Positions 1 through 11,300 of a stretch of 64,000 bases of DNA are shown here, piece after piece. This DNA is from Lindgomyces ingoldianus. Its lineage: Eukaryota > Ascomycota > Dothideomycetes > Pleosporales > Lindgomycetaceae. Both the position numbers and the translations under genes were made by a program. The DNA is taken from assembly GCF_010093535.1 (NCBI RefSeq), contig NW_022985162.1, positions 2,392,637 through 2,456,636 of the forward strand, in the 5' to 3' direction. The notes under the pieces are model-generated. The model did no database searches, had not been told where the DNA came from, and saw only the letters and a program-made list of their open reading frames with translations. Numbering within the stretch: position 1 is the stretch's first letter; every line of letters starts with the position of its first letter.

Positions 1-394
1 CTTATAGTCATCTCCACCAGATACGAATCTGCCATTGGTCTTAGTAACAGCTCCAGTAATTTCCTCTTGCGGGAATCCTTCAAGTTGGGTTGCTCACAAT
101 GGCTGGGTCTTATGGAAGTCTATGCCGCGAACTGGCCCATCGTGTTCTTCAAACCGGTCTATCAGAGTGCCCATGCGGTAATCCCACAATTGGATAGTGG
201 ACGAGTGTAGTGAAACGAGGATCCATGGTCTGATGGGCGGTCAGCGGGGGGAGGCGAGTGTGCGGACTGCGCGGAGGTACCTCTTAGGGTGGAATGCGAT
301 GCCCTTCGCCCTCGAGGACTTGGACTCGAACTGTAGGCGGTCAACACGTTACTTGAGCAAATATTGGCAGAGAGCTGCATGCCTTGGTCAACAT
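1..394 (-). CDS. COP1: Coatomer subunit alpha (alpha-COP), N-terminal part, cut by window edge
   Basis: Alpha-COP is the large WD40 scaffold of the COPI coat that carries retrograde Golgi-to-ER vesicles. Four exons can be joined: 383-394, 281-330, 98-229 and 1-28 (minus strand). They read MLTK, then [17 protein letters not shown], then a block with [10 protein letters not shown] and [20 protein letters not shown], then [11 protein letters not shown]. This is the nearly invariant start of alpha-COP and its first WD40 blades. Introns are 331-382, 230-280 and 29-97. The first begins with GC rather than GT (AAG then GCATGC), a GC-AG intron after only four codons; the other two are GT-AG. The gene continues beyond position 1, so most of the roughly 1,200-residue protein is missing. 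The start is fixed by the conserved MLTK. The symbol follows yeast COP1 (COPA in animals). Confidence 0.93.
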
Positions 395-1463
395 GGATGG
401 AGTCGACATGGTGGAGGTTCGGGGGAAGCCGCAGCTTCGGTCACGCCTAGGACAGCCTCAATCGGCGGACGCGACTGCGGCAACAAGCTTAGAGAGATTA
501 AGAAAGTAAAAGAGGTGCAGTGTGGTGGCAGGTAAGGGCTTAGGCTGCTGTGCTCTCCCCTCGACCTCTGTATTCGCCAAATGTTCAATGTGTCTGTTCG
601 ATATTGCGCCTTACTATCTACGGCTAGTGCGCAATCCTCGCCAAGACCCCTCCAAGCACGTGATATCGAATTCCCTCCTGAGGCCTGAGATTTGCAAACT
701 GGACACATCCGTTTCCCGCAAACTGGCCCCAGGTTTCAGCATCACTACCTCCGTCAGAGCCTCACCTCGACTCCGACACCGCACTCAAATTTGCCCCCGT
801 CCGTACTTAGTAGTCCTTCGCTCGGCTTCCCTGGTCTGGCACGCTGCAGCCCCGCACCGCCTCACCAATCCCCTCCTCGCCAGCTGTCCATCCCTCTGCC
901 AGCACTTCCCTCCCTAACCGACGATCTGTAATATTAGGGTGTCCGGTCATTGGGCTGCTGGCCGCGATCACGACGCAAGGTGAGATTGCTCGAGTCTGCA
1001 CTGCGCGCTGGCAGCCAGCCCGCCGCTAATTGTCGGCGGCCACATATCATGGCAGCTATCGGAGTCATGGCAAGGAAGAACCTCTGCAAATTGACCCGCA
1101 CCATTACCGCCAACTCAGTACTGAAACGCAGGTGAATATCTGCTCAAGTCCCGCTTGAATCCTTGCCGCAAGGGATCGTGAGCACCACAGGCCCGCCTCT
1201 TTTCTTCCCATCTCTTCTCGCCCATCCTCATTCGGTCCACCTTGCACACTCTGAATCCGAATTGACCAGCACTCTGTGGCTAATTTGGTCTCGTTGACCT
1301 AAAATTCCTGCAATTCCTGCATTGCTGCCTATAGGACATTGTATTCCTCCCGCACGATAAGCCAAGGCATTGCAGGGTCTCTCTTGTAAAAGCCTCCGCC
1401 TATCCGTCTTGCATTCGTCCCCCAGACACCACCGTCATACACTTCCGAATCACTTCTAAAAAA
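395..1463. other. Intergenic region between divergent genes
   Basis: About 1.1 kb separate the alpha-COP start from the next gene. Open frames on both strands here (for example 522-917 plus and 388-708 minus) are low-complexity and lack a recognisable domain. A small hairpin-capable inverted repeat, CCGCCG then CGGCGG around an 8-nt loop, sits at 1020-1039. Promoters of both genes presumably lie here. Confidence 0.5.
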
Positions 1464-1535
1464 ATGATACTGTCCGCGAAGCTCTTCCCTCACAAGCCCA
1501 GATCAGAACTCGACCGTTGGAACCTGATACCCTGA
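1464..1535 (+). promoter_or_regulatory. Upstream open reading frame in the 5' leader of the next gene
   Basis: An ATG at 1464 preceded by a run of A opens a 23-codon frame ending in TGA at 1533-1535, about 100 nt before the favoured start at 1636. No GT donor follows within the frame to splice it onto the main frame, so I read it as a uORF that could lower translation of the downstream gene. Whether the transcript begins upstream of it is not known. Confidence 0.35.
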
Positions 1536-1635
1536 TTACCAGAAAGCATAAAAAATCATCTTGGACAGAGTACGTACCTTCAACGTGCATACCCAGCCTT
1601 ACGGTCCGCCTACCGGTGAAGGCCACCACACCACC

Positions 1636-2535
1636 ATGGCGACACACGATAAACTACCCTCCTACTTCCCCAACGGCCAGCCTACATCGCCGCCGATGAC
1701 ACCTGGCACGCGCTCGCACTCACGCTTCCCCCCTCAAACTAGCCACACCTCTCCAATTTACAAGCGCATGGGCCTTTCGATGCTCGCTCAATCTCCTCCG
1801 CTCGAGTTCATTGAGCCAATAGGGCAAGGCCCTCAATTCCACTTCACACGTCCACAGTCAGGAGATCAGTCATCCCGCCCATCGAGCGCTTCTGGTCAAG
1901 CCTGCGCTACAACCCCTCAAGATTCCGAGTATGAGGATGAATCTGACGAAGAAAGTACCAAGGAAATAGAGAGGCCTGCTCGCAGGGTCGAGAAAGCCGA
2001 ATTTGTACTCGAGGAATTGGATAGCGATCCAGGCTACGATAGCGACATAGAGATAGTGCGACCAGATCATTTCGAAGATGCAATAAGCGACATCAGTGCG
2101 GATAAACAGGAACAGAATGGAATCATCGACCAATTCAAGGGATTGCGGTGTGCCGGAGGGTCATCTGATGAAGAAGAGCGGCAGCGGATCTATCGGAGAA
2201 AAAAGAAAAGGTGGAGTGCCGGAATATTCAAGCGAAGCCACAGTCAGAGCGTTGAAGGGGACAGCAGTTACTCTGATAACGATCCGTTGGATGATGTGGA
2301 TGCAAGCGCTCGTCGGCTCCGGCGACGAGTGAGAGGGCCTGGCGACAGATCATCTTTGATATTCGAAGACAAAGGCTTCCCGAATTCTAATAATATCGTG
2401 GAAGTCGAAGAACCCGAAGATGTAGCACACTCGAAAGGCCCCCCGTCCATTCCTTCTGATGATGGGTTTACCTTAGATGAGCTGCCGTTTTGGGTGGTGG
2501 AGGACCCGATGGATGTCGAGTTTGACTCTTCCTAA
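1636..2535 (+). CDS. Acidic, probably nuclear, hypothetical protein
   Basis: An intronless 299-codon frame. The start at 1636 sits in a strong context (CACCATGG); the frame stays open upstream but has no earlier ATG. The N-terminal third is rich in Pro, Ser and Thr (PTSPPMTPGTRSHSRFPP). The middle is strongly acidic (EYEDESDEESTKEIE, then SDPGYDSDIEI). It is followed by a basic patch (YRRKKKRWSAGIFKRSHSQS) that could act as a nuclear localisation signal, a second basic run (ARRLRRRVRG), and an acidic C-terminus. No enzyme or fold is recognisable and the chain looks largely disordered. The basic KKRWSAGIFKRSHSQ segment looks like a conserved core in filamentous-fungal hypotheticals; that is memory-based and untested. 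Function unknown. Confidence 0.72.
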   Translation: MATHDKLPSYFPNGQPTSPPMTPGTRSHSRFPPQTSHTSPIYKRMGLSMLAQSPPLEFIEPIGQGPQFHFTRPQSGDQSSRPSSASGQACATTPQDSEYEDESDEESTKEIERPARRVEKAEFVLEELDSDPGYDSDIEIVRPDHFEDAISDISADKQEQNGIIDQFKGLRCAGGSSDEEERQRIYRRKKKRWSAGIFKRSHSQSVEGDSSYSDNDPLDDVDASARRLRRRVRGPGDRSSLIFEDKGFPNSNNIVEVEEPEDVAHSKGPPSIPSDDGFTLDELPFWVVEDPMDVEFDSS

Positions 2536-3541
2536 CCGATTTTTCTGTGTTGCCCATAGATTGAATCTCAGATATCTTTCTCCTTATTCTTTGGCAAGCG
2601 GGCATTATTGTATTTATTAGACGGTTTCGACCTGGTGTTTTTTCTTTCTAAACCCAACCATTTTTACATTCTGGTTCCTAAGCGCTGAGGTGTCTACGAA
2701 AGCGCCACAAGCATCTCATTTCAAATCTCCGCGCCGCAAGTGCCACGTCTGCATGCTGGAAGATTTTTCAAAGTTCCTAGGCCTATTTATGGCAGTGCTG
2801 ACTCGCCTCGTGGCCAAGCTTTGGGGAGTTTGGCACCTCCCGCTGAGTAAACGCCAAAAAGCCAATAAGCCACCATCAACACCCATCAGGTGGCCATCGG
2901 AAAAGTTCCGTACCGGCAACAGCGCCTTTCTTATCGACAAGTTGTCGTCACCGGGCTCACTGTTAAGGAGACTTTCTCTGATCTTGCAACAAAAATAGGG
3001 TTCCATAACTAGGCCTTCCACAGCCTTCGTCGCAGGTGCGGAGCCGACACAAAGGTCCCTATGTCGTATTGCTGCGTTTTCGACATCTTTGTTGTCCATG
3101 ATAACTTCTTGGTCATTACCAAGCCCTCAACGAGTTGACAAACCCCTCCCAAGACGTCTATCGATCTGTGATGGTCTAGGCATGCTCTGCGCCCCCGGCG
3201 CCAAGCCCCAGCGTCCGAGTGCCAGTCTGACGGGAAGAAACAAGTTTCGACATCCATCCAATCGTATTTTCAGCGCTGCATTCTCAAAGCTGCCAAAGAA
3301 ATAAGCTTATTCTTAGTTAGCTGAGGCACAGTTCCTCGGGTTGAAACACATCCGCCCAGAAACGTTCGGCCAGTGATGTATATAGATACCTCAATGTCAC
3401 CATAATTTTTCTCTCATCTCCTTACCTACAATCAATAAAACCACACTCGAAGATTTTCCTATCTTTTCCTTTTTTTTCCCCTTTCCTTACTTTCTTCATT
3501 TCCTTGCTGTTGTCGCACTCTCGCTTCGAAAATCAGTAATA
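2536..3541. other. Intergenic region with promoter of the cupin gene
   Basis: Holds the 3' flank of the acidic-protein gene and the promoter of the cupin gene. Overlapping frames at 2690-2998 (plus) and 2716-3257 (minus) have no domain and were not called. A TATA-like element (TATATAG) lies at 3379-3385, about 160 nt before the cupin ATG, followed by a pyrimidine-rich leader at 3411-3530 as is common upstream of well-expressed fungal genes. Confidence 0.5.
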
Positions 3542-4369
3542 ATGTCTGCTATAATCACGAAAGTTCTCATTGGCGCCCTTGCTACTGTCGGTGCTGTCCA
3601 AGCCCTTCCCAACCAGCAGTATGTTCCATCTGGTTTTTCTACTGTTGTTGCTGCATCAGCAACTGCTTCTGCCACCACTCCACCCGCCCCGGTGCAGACC
3701 CAAGACAACACGGCTTTGTTCAAGGACCTTTTCACTGCTCCTACAGCCATCAAGCGCTTCCAGCGACTTCTTACTACTGCTGGAGAGAAGCTCCTCTCCC
3801 CCGAGGAGCTCAAGAAGCTCATAGTCTTCGACTTCAACGGCGCCACACCTGCCCCGGGAGCCAAAGGCGGAGCCGCCAAGGCTGCCAACATCGAGACCTT
3901 TCCTATCCTCACTGACCTTGGTATTTCTACTACTATGGGTTTCCTCGACGCCTGTGGTATTAACACACCCCACATCCACCCACGCGCAACCGAATTCCTC
4001 ACCGTTGTGGAGGGTCAAATCGACTTCGGTTACATTCTCGAAAATGGCCTTGTCAAGGCTCCTAACAGCGCCGAAGTCTCCGGTCACCTTGACAAGTTCC
4101 AGGGCACTGTCTTCCCCATGGGCAGTATCCATTACCAAATCAATCCCGATTGCAAGCCCGCCACTTTCGTCGCGACTCTCAACTCCGAGGACCCAGGTAC
4201 TTCCCAGGTCGCACAGAATTTCTTCGGCCTGAACGCAAACGTCGTCAATGCTACACTTGGGTTTCCTTCAAGCCTTGCCGGAAAGGACATCGCCAGTTTC
4301 AGGAACACCATTCCTGCAAACTTGGCTAAGGATATTGAAAACTGTCTGAAGAAGTGCCCGCAGCAGTAA
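3542..4369 (+). CDS. Secreted germin-like cupin (spherulin-1-like)
   Basis: A 275-residue single-exon gene. Residues 1-21 form a classical signal peptide ending near VQALP. A Ser/Thr/Ala-rich linker follows (about 32-52), then a germin-type cupin domain (about 90-260). The metal site is complete: H144, H146 and E151 in TPHIHPRATEF, and H197 in MGSIHYQINPDC. Germins and spherulins bind manganese or another divalent metal; some have oxalate oxidase or superoxide dismutase activity, others none shown. Family resemblance cannot decide which applies. The TATA-like element and pyrimidine-rich leader fit an inducible, well-expressed extracellular or cell-wall protein. Two cysteines (C138, C204) could pair. 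The start is the only ATG preceding the signal peptide. Confidence 0.9.
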   Translation: MSAIITKVLIGALATVGAVQALPNQQYVPSGFSTVVAASATASATTPPAPVQTQDNTALFKDLFTAPTAIKRFQRLLTTAGEKLLSPEELKKLIVFDFNGATPAPGAKGGAAKAANIETFPILTDLGISTTMGFLDACGINTPHIHPRATEFLTVVEGQIDFGYILENGLVKAPNSAEVSGHLDKFQGTVFPMGSIHYQINPDCKPATFVATLNSEDPGTSQVAQNFFGLNANVVNATLGFPSSLAGKDIASFRNTIPANLAKDIENCLKKCPQQ

Positions 4370-5110
4370 GCGGTAGATAAGAGCATTGGGTAGGGGTACG
4401 GGTTGGGTCGGATTGGCATCCTTTGGCACAGCGCGGCGTTTTGTGACTTTCGTGATTAATAACTGATCTTGCTTGGCGACTAGGTTTTTGGTTCTTTTTG
4501 CATAGCGATGGGGCTTCTAATTTTCTTTCTAAGAAGCCTTCTTTGATTTAGTTTTATTCTGTAAACATTCTTCTCGACTGTCGCTACTAAATCAAGACTT
4601 TGACCACATCGGCCTGCTTGCTTCATGATATTTGAAAGTGAGAGATATTACAATAAGGCTTGCCTGAGTTTAAGTTTGTCTCAGCTGGCTAAAACCCGAG
4701 ATACAGAAGTGTGGAGGGCTAAGCTTGGTCTTGCGGCTGTGTGCAGGCGAGACATTGCTCGGAGCATTCTCATTGGCTAGTCATGAATGGGGTTAGCGTA
4801 GTTAAGGTTGGGGTTGAGGCGGAGTCGGATTTGCTTTTGATCTTCAACATCGCTCATTCACAAAATCGCTTGTTGGAGGCCATCTCCCAGACGACCATGG
4901 ACTAGTTGCCTTCGGAAGGCGAATTTCGAAGACTGTTTACTAGTATTAGCTTTGTCAGGCGTCCAGATTCTGCCTGCTTCACCATTGTTACTAGGCATCC
5001 AACTTTATCGTATCTGTCTTCTATCCTGTTCCAAGATATTTGTACGTAGTGTTTCTAGCTCGCCCTCCATTACATGTTTTAACCATTATTCAAGAACCCT
5101 CTTTTGTGCC
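4370..5110. other. Intergenic region
   Basis: Contains the AT-rich 3' flank of the cupin gene and the promoter of the F-box-like gene. The downstream frame stays open back to 4952 but has no ATG before 5111, so the extra N-terminal residues are probably untranslated. No RNA gene or repeat seen. Confidence 0.4.
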
Positions 5111-6205
5111 ATGGGTTCATTCTCCTCCAGGATTCTTCCAAAGTGGACTCTAAACAAACCCAGTGGGGATTCTAATCGGCCACATCCGAATGAAGACGTC
5201 ACGCTTCGTAATGCACACGAAAGCCACCTCCATCAATTGCCTGCGGAGCTCATCTTTATGATCGACAGCTACCTGCGGGACATTTCCAGACATGGTCCAA
5301 ATGTCTCCAAAATGGCATTACGAGCAACTTGCCGACGTTTTCACACCATCTTACCAGCTGGACCACATCCGAACGCACCTTGGGGCGAATTGGATCGTCG
5401 ATCTTACTCGCAATTAATCAGCCTCGCCAGGTTCCGAGACCTTTGCGAGCGGGAAAGAGGTGGGCTCTTAAACCCTAACCATCTTGTGTGTTGTATATGT
5501 CGGAGGAGTCGCGAAAGTTGGTGTTTCACCCCAGTGGAGCAGAAGAAGGACCCCGAACAAAGGACCTGCATTGGCGCCCAGGGAGTTCTGGAAATATGTC
5601 CACATCTCCGACTCACCTACATGGGATTTAGACTCGGACCAATCGAGATTTCCTGCAACCGAAAGCATTACTCCATCGAAGGATTCGAAGGCACGGTTAA
5701 AGTGTCTCAGATTGGAGAGATACCCAACAGGGAGATCAAAGTGGAAGTCGAACTTATTCTTCTCGAAATCTACAAAGGCCAGGAACTCACTCGCGAGAAG
5801 GTCCTGGATGCTGTCAAAAAGTCGAATTGGAAAATATGCCCGCATATGCATACCTACGGTGCTGAAATCTGGCTCTCCCTGTTCGCGGAATATCTTCAGG
5901 GCCATGGGAAACTCTTCTCTGGCAAAAAACTCTGCTCGGTTCGCTGTGGTTTTGGAAGGTGGTGCTGGGAGAACGGTAGACTATGGCCTTTGCATAAGTG
6001 TGGGGTCTTAGACTGTGATACTAGGGTTGTCCTGTTTAAAGATAGGAGAAAGAGCAGGAAAAATGTGAATAGAGAGTTTTTGGTGATGAGGATAGACAGG
6101 TATTTGGGAAAGATGGAAAGTGCGGATGATAGGAGGTGGATGTCGCAAATTGAGGAAGCGAGTAAATTGGATGAGGATAGGTTTAGGGATAGTATGAGAC
6201 ACTGA
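5111..6205 (+). CDS. F-box-like protein
   Basis: A single-exon 364-residue protein starting at the first ATG of the frame (GCCATGG context). Residues about 38-90 fit an F-box-like motif: LHQLPAELIFMIDSYL, then after a short insert MALRATCRRFHTIL. Such motifs bind Skp1 in SCF ubiquitin ligases, with the rest of the protein choosing the substrate. After it comes a Cys/His-rich stretch (CCICRRSRESWCF, then GVLEICPH), which may be a small zinc-binding element often seen in fungal F-box paralogs. No WD40 or LRR repeats are visible. The last 60 codons are strikingly purine-rich (Lys, Arg, Glu, Asp). Substrate and pathway cannot be inferred. Confidence 0.75.
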   Translation: MGSFSSRILPKWTLNKPSGDSNRPHPNEDVTLRNAHESHLHQLPAELIFMIDSYLRDISRHGPNVSKMALRATCRRFHTILPAGPHPNAPWGELDRRSYSQLISLARFRDLCERERGGLLNPNHLVCCICRRSRESWCFTPVEQKKDPEQRTCIGAQGVLEICPHLRLTYMGFRLGPIEISCNRKHYSIEGFEGTVKVSQIGEIPNREIKVEVELILLEIYKGQELTREKVLDAVKKSNWKICPHMHTYGAEIWLSLFAEYLQGHGKLFSGKKLCSVRCGFGRWCWENGRLWPLHKCGVLDCDTRVVLFKDRRKSRKNVNREFLVMRIDRYLGKMESADDRRWMSQIEEASKLDEDRFRDSMRH

Positions 6206-6679
6206 CTCAGAGTGGGAGCGGCCATGCGGCAAGGGCATCGATTGTAAATCTTCCGCCTCCAATACTTGGAGTTTTGATGTTTGGCATTCACCCTCGGCTG
6301 ATAGTGCCTTGGCCAAGGCCTAGCTGCCTGTGCCACACAATGTGGCTGGTGCGGGGGCAAGGGTCCCTGCCAAGCGATGGGAGATATTTGGACAACTCCG
6401 CATTCAACTTTGCTGAGCCGCTTGTTAGAAACCCTCTTTTGCGTGTTATTCCATCTTGAGATCCCTTTTCATGTCCAGGTTTCAGTCTTGTTCATAAATT
6501 CCAGCCAAGCGCCGTGCCTGTGTTTGAAAAGCGCCCCATTCGCCCCAAGCGGAATGCAATACGTTGCAACTTCGGCGATATCAGAGCTGACCACCGCGGC
6601 CTGCAATTAAGTTCCTTCCTTCAAACCTCGCCGGAGGGTTCATTGCACTTCACCGGAGCTTCACAAAAAGCCTTACACT
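6206..6679. other. Intergenic region upstream of UGGT
   Basis: About 470 bp of 3' flank and promoter. Short open frames here overlap each other and show no domain. No TATA box is obvious. Confidence 0.4.
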
Positions 6680-9600
6680 ATGCGGGCGTTTGGGCTGCCG
6701 CTGAGCTTGAGAAGCCTGTTGGTGCTCAGCGCTTTTGGATCGCTTCGTGCATTCGCTAGTCCGAGCATCAATGTTGCTCTACGAGCTTCTTTCAATTCGG
6801 CACCGTATTTGATTGAGCTTTTGTAAGCGTCACCTGAGTTGAGGATGTCAGCATGTCTAATTACTACTTAGAGAGACGGCTGCGGAAGAGAACTCCACCG
6901 CATACTTCCCTATCCTTGACCGCATAGCAGAAGGCTACTTTAGCAAAGTCACGACCGATCAGGAGCTCTATACGTCGTTCGTGGATCTCCTCCAGACGGA
7001 TGGTCACATCACAGATCCCGCGACCCTCTCCTCCTTCCGATTCGCGCTCTCCGTCCGCTCCGCCGCTCCGCGAATAGAAGCACATTACCAGTTCTACAAT
7101 ACTTCGGTAGAACCTTCGCTACAAGCAGCACAAGGGGAAGAATGCAGAGTATGGGTAGCTTTCGAGGGGAAACAATATTGTTCCCCGGAGTTGAAGGAGA
7201 GCCACGGCGACATTCGGGCAGCCCTTTCAAGTGAAGGCCGGGATAGAGGCGCTGAACTGCCGTTTGACCGAGTCCTTGGAGCGAATTCAGATGCCATACC
7301 GTCGATTCTCTACGCCGACATCACCTCGCCTACGTTTGCGCATTTCCATAAACTTCTTAGCAAGACCGCAAGGGAGGGGGAAACAACATACCGCGTTCGA
7401 CACAAGCCATCCTTGAGCAGGTTAAGCTCTCCACTAATTGTCAATGGGTATGGCGTTGAGCTGCAGTTAAAGCGGACAGACTACATAGTCATTGATGACA
7501 GACCGGCGAAAGAAGGAGGCAATGCCGCTACACAAAAGCCCCTCGACACGGAACTACATGGTGATGAAGAGGTTGCGGATTTAAAACCACTTTCTGCATC
7601 CGAAGTCTCTAATCTCGGACTGAATGCCGCTAGTTTTGTGATGAAGAGCGAGAATCCCCTCGACACCCTCCTTAAGCTTGTTCAAGATTTCCCAAAGCAC
7701 TCCTCTGCGATCGTTAATCACAACGCTTCCGATGAGTTTGTGAAGGAGCACACTGCGAACCGCGATCAATTGCTTCCCTCGGGGTACAACATCCTGTGGA
7801 TAAACGGTGTACAGATTCCAAACAGGGATATCAATCCTTTTTCGCTTCTTGAGCACCTACGTCGAGAGCGCAACCTGATTAATGGAATTCGGAGCCAAGG
7901 TCTCTCCGGACCAGAGACTATTGATCTATTGTCAAACTCTGCTATCACAGATACTCAATCTGAGGATGAACCACAACGATATGACTTCAGAGATGAGGTT
8001 GAAGGCGGCCATGTCATTATTTGGATGAACGACCTTGAGAAAGATAAGAGATACGAAGACTGGCCTTCAGCCGTCACTGCACTCCTCCAACGAACGTATC
8101 CCGGTCAGCTGCCTTCTGTGCGTCGCGATATCCATAATGCTATCCTCCCAGTCGACTTCACATCTAATGACGAGGTTTTCACGGTCGTTGAGACCATTCA
8201 GGGTATGGTCAAACGTGGAATCCCGATTCGGTGGGGTCTGGTTCCCAAGGCAAAGACTGCAGCTTCTGAAGAACAAGCTAAAATTGTTTACCATCTGCTC
8301 GATACTTATGGACTCTCCGCCGTGATGAATTACCTTGCGGCGTCCAGAGATGCTAAGAAACTATCCGCGCCCGACAAAGCTGTCTTCGATGCAATTATAA
8401 AGAGCGCCAAGCTTCGCAAGGATCATGAGGTCCTGGAGTACGCGGAGGTTCTCACATCCGAAGAAGGCCAGCAGCGACTGACAGGGTCGAAGAAATATCT
8501 TGCACGACTGGCGGCGGATGGGGCTAATTCTCCAATGTTTGTCAATGGCGTACCCATTGTGCAGAACGATGAGTGGCTGCAGATGATGAGCCAGCGTATT
8601 AGCATGGACCTTCGTTCAATTCAAAAAGGCGTGTTTGAGCAAATCTTCCAGGAGGATAGCTGGCTTCCTCAGTACTTCCTGTTCCAGGCTGCGCCTAAAC
8701 GTAACCCCTTGATTATTCCAGAAAACGAGAAGAATATTATCCTCGTCGACATGGCAGAGTTCCAAGCGAAGCATGGAGATATTTTTAAACAAATGCCTCA
8801 AGTCAAGGCTGGGGAAGGGTCAGCCAAAGGGGAATGGGCTCATCTGACAGTCGTTGGAGACTTTGACTCTCCGTCTGGAGTCGCTCTTCTCTCATCTGCG
8901 GCGCAATACCGCAAAGATCATGCCAATGTTGAACTCGTCTTAATTCACAACCCGAAAGCTGATGCGGAGGAATCAAATGCATCGGAGGACCTTCTAGAAG
9001 CGTGGCAGAAATCCGGCCAACAATTGTCCATCGAATTGCTGTTAGCCATTCTTGCTCAAGAACCTACCTTCTCACCGATACGAGGCAACTCGACAATTTT
9101 CTGGAAGTCGGCGGCACCAATTATGGAAGCGTTTGGATTGCAACCGGGTCAAGGCGCCGTTCTAATTAACGGGAGATATGTTGGTCCTATTCCTTTGGAG
9201 ACGGCGTTTGCAAAGGACGACATTGAAACATTATTGTCTTATGAATCGAAGAAGCGAATTGAGCCACTTGCCAAGGCACTGCAGGCCCTCGAGCTTACGG
9301 ACAAGATTTCTTCGCCCTTTGATATGGCTAAGATATCTTCTCTTGTCTCCCTATCAACAGTTTCTGACATACCAGAGGGTATGTTTGAATCGGCATCGAC
9401 TCTAAGGATGAACGTGTTCACTAGGTGGAATGACACACATACTGCGATCATCAAAGGAGATAATTCCACTGCCACCTTTCAGATTGTGGTTTCTGTTGAT
9501 CCAGCTACTGAACTAGCTCAGAAATGGGTTCCCATTCTCAAATCACTTTCCGAGATGGATGGTGTGTACCTCAAACTTTTCTTAAATCCGAAGCAAAACC

Positions 9601-11300
9601 TTCAAGAGCTTCCGGTGAAGCGCTTTTATAGATACCTATTGGACTCAAAGCCTAAATTCAACGAAGACGGAGGTGTAGATGATTTGGAAGCCCACTTCTC
9701 CGGTATTCCAAAGGAAGCCCTGTTGAATCTGGGTATGGATGTGCCGCCTTCTTGGCTTGTCGCACCAGAAGACTCTATCCACGACCTTGATAACATTAAG
9801 CTTAGCTCCCTCAGTAACGGAGTTAATATTGACGCCATCTATGGGCTCGAAAGCATCCTCATCGAAGGCCATTCCCGAGATATCACTAATTCTGGACAAC
9901 CTCCAAGGGGCGCTGAGCTGGTGTTGTCCACCGAGAAGAACCCACACTTTGCGGACACCATCATTATGGCCAACCTTGGCTATTTTCAATTTAAGGCCAA
10001 TCCTGGGTTTTTCAAAATCCAGCTAAAGAGTGGCCGTAGCCAAGAAATCTTTAACATCGACAGCGCAGGACCAAAAGGCTGGGCACCACAACCCGGCGAT
10101 GAAACGAGCGAAATCGTTCTGATGAGCTTCCAGGGAACCACGCTCTTCCCACGCCTTTCACGAAAGCCTGGCCAAGAAGCTGCCGACGTTCTGAGCAGTG
10201 ACGACAGCCTAGCTTCCGAACTCGTTGAAAAGGGTACGCGGAGGGTCAACAAATGGCTCGACAAGATTGGCCTTTCGTCACTCAAACCCGAAAACGTTCT
10301 CGCAAAAGGTGCCAATATCCTCGCCAAGACCGGACTTGCTACTAACTCCAAAACAGGTGGAAGTGGCGTCCAAGCTGATATTAATATCTTTTCTGTCGCT
10401 TCGGGACATCTCTACGAACGTATGCTGAATATTATGATGCTGTCCGTTATGAAGCATACCAACCATACGGTGAAGTTCTGGTTCATTGAGCAGTTCTTGT
10501 CGCCGAGCTTCAAATCCTTCGTTCCAAGCATGGCGAAAGAATATGGCTTTGATTACGAGATGGTGACGTATAAATGGCCGCATTGGCTACGAGGCCAGAC
10601 CGAGAAGCAGAGAGAAATTTGGGGCTACAAGATTCTATTCCTCGACGTCCTTTTCCCACTCGACCTCGACAAGGTCATCTTCGTTGACGCCGACCAAATC
10701 GTGCGTACCGACATGTACGAACTCGTTACGCACGACCTCAAAGGCGCACCCTATGGTTTTACACCGATGTGCGACTCTCGCGCCGAAATGGAAGGCTTCC
10801 GCTTCTGGAAACAAGGCTATTGGAAGAACTTCCTCCGTGGCCTGCCCTACCACATATCCGCACTCTACGTCGTTGATCTCAAACGTTTCAGGCAGATCGC
10901 TGCCGGCGACAGACTCCGCCAACAGTACCACTCACTTTCGGCAGATCCAGCCAGTTTGAGTAATCTGGATCAGGATCTGCCGAATAATATGCAGTTCAAT
11001 CTTCCGATTCATAGTCTGCCTCAGGAGTGGCTGTGGTGCGAGACTTGGTGTTCGGATGAGAGTCTTAAGGATGCGAAGACGATTGATCTATGTAATAATC
11101 CGCAGACGAAGGAACCAAAGTTGGATAGGGCGAGGAGGCAGGTACCGGAGTGGACGACGTATGATGATGAGATTGCGGCGTTGGCGAAGCGGACGAAGGA
11201 GGGGGTGAGAAATGGAGGTGATGAGGGTGGGAATGAGTCGATGATGGAGAAAGAAGATAAGGGGAAGAAGGATGCAAGGAGGATTAGAGACGAGTTATAG
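6680..11300 (+). CDS. UDP-glucose:glycoprotein glucosyltransferase (UGGT), ER folding sensor
   Basis: UGGT re-glucosylates N-glycans of misfolded glycoproteins in the ER so they rebind calnexin. Two exons, 6680-6822 and 6872-11300, joined across a 49-nt intron, give 1,523 residues, the usual size. The start gives a signal peptide (MRAFGLPLSLRSLLVLSAF) followed by INVALRASFNSAPYLIELLE, a typical UGGT N-terminus. The long middle is the folding-sensor part with thioredoxin-like domains. The C-terminal GT24 catalytic domain begins near DINIFSVASGHLYERM and contains the metal-binding DAD near residue 1320 (KVIFVDADQIV) and the DQDLPNNMQ and LPQEWLWCETWC motifs. The tail is low-complexity and ends in RDEL, which fits an ER-retrieval signal. 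With all catalytic motifs present it should be an active UGGT; yeast Kre5 is a diverged relative. Confidence 0.97.

Noticed and set aside
522..931. Two overlapping plus-strand frames between alpha-COP and the acidic-protein gene
   Set aside because: Low-complexity Pro/Ser/Arg translations in two frames at once and no domain; more likely promoter DNA.
4952..5110. 53-residue N-terminal extension of the F-box-like frame
   Set aside because: The frame is open but has no ATG; the first ATG, in good context, is at 5111.
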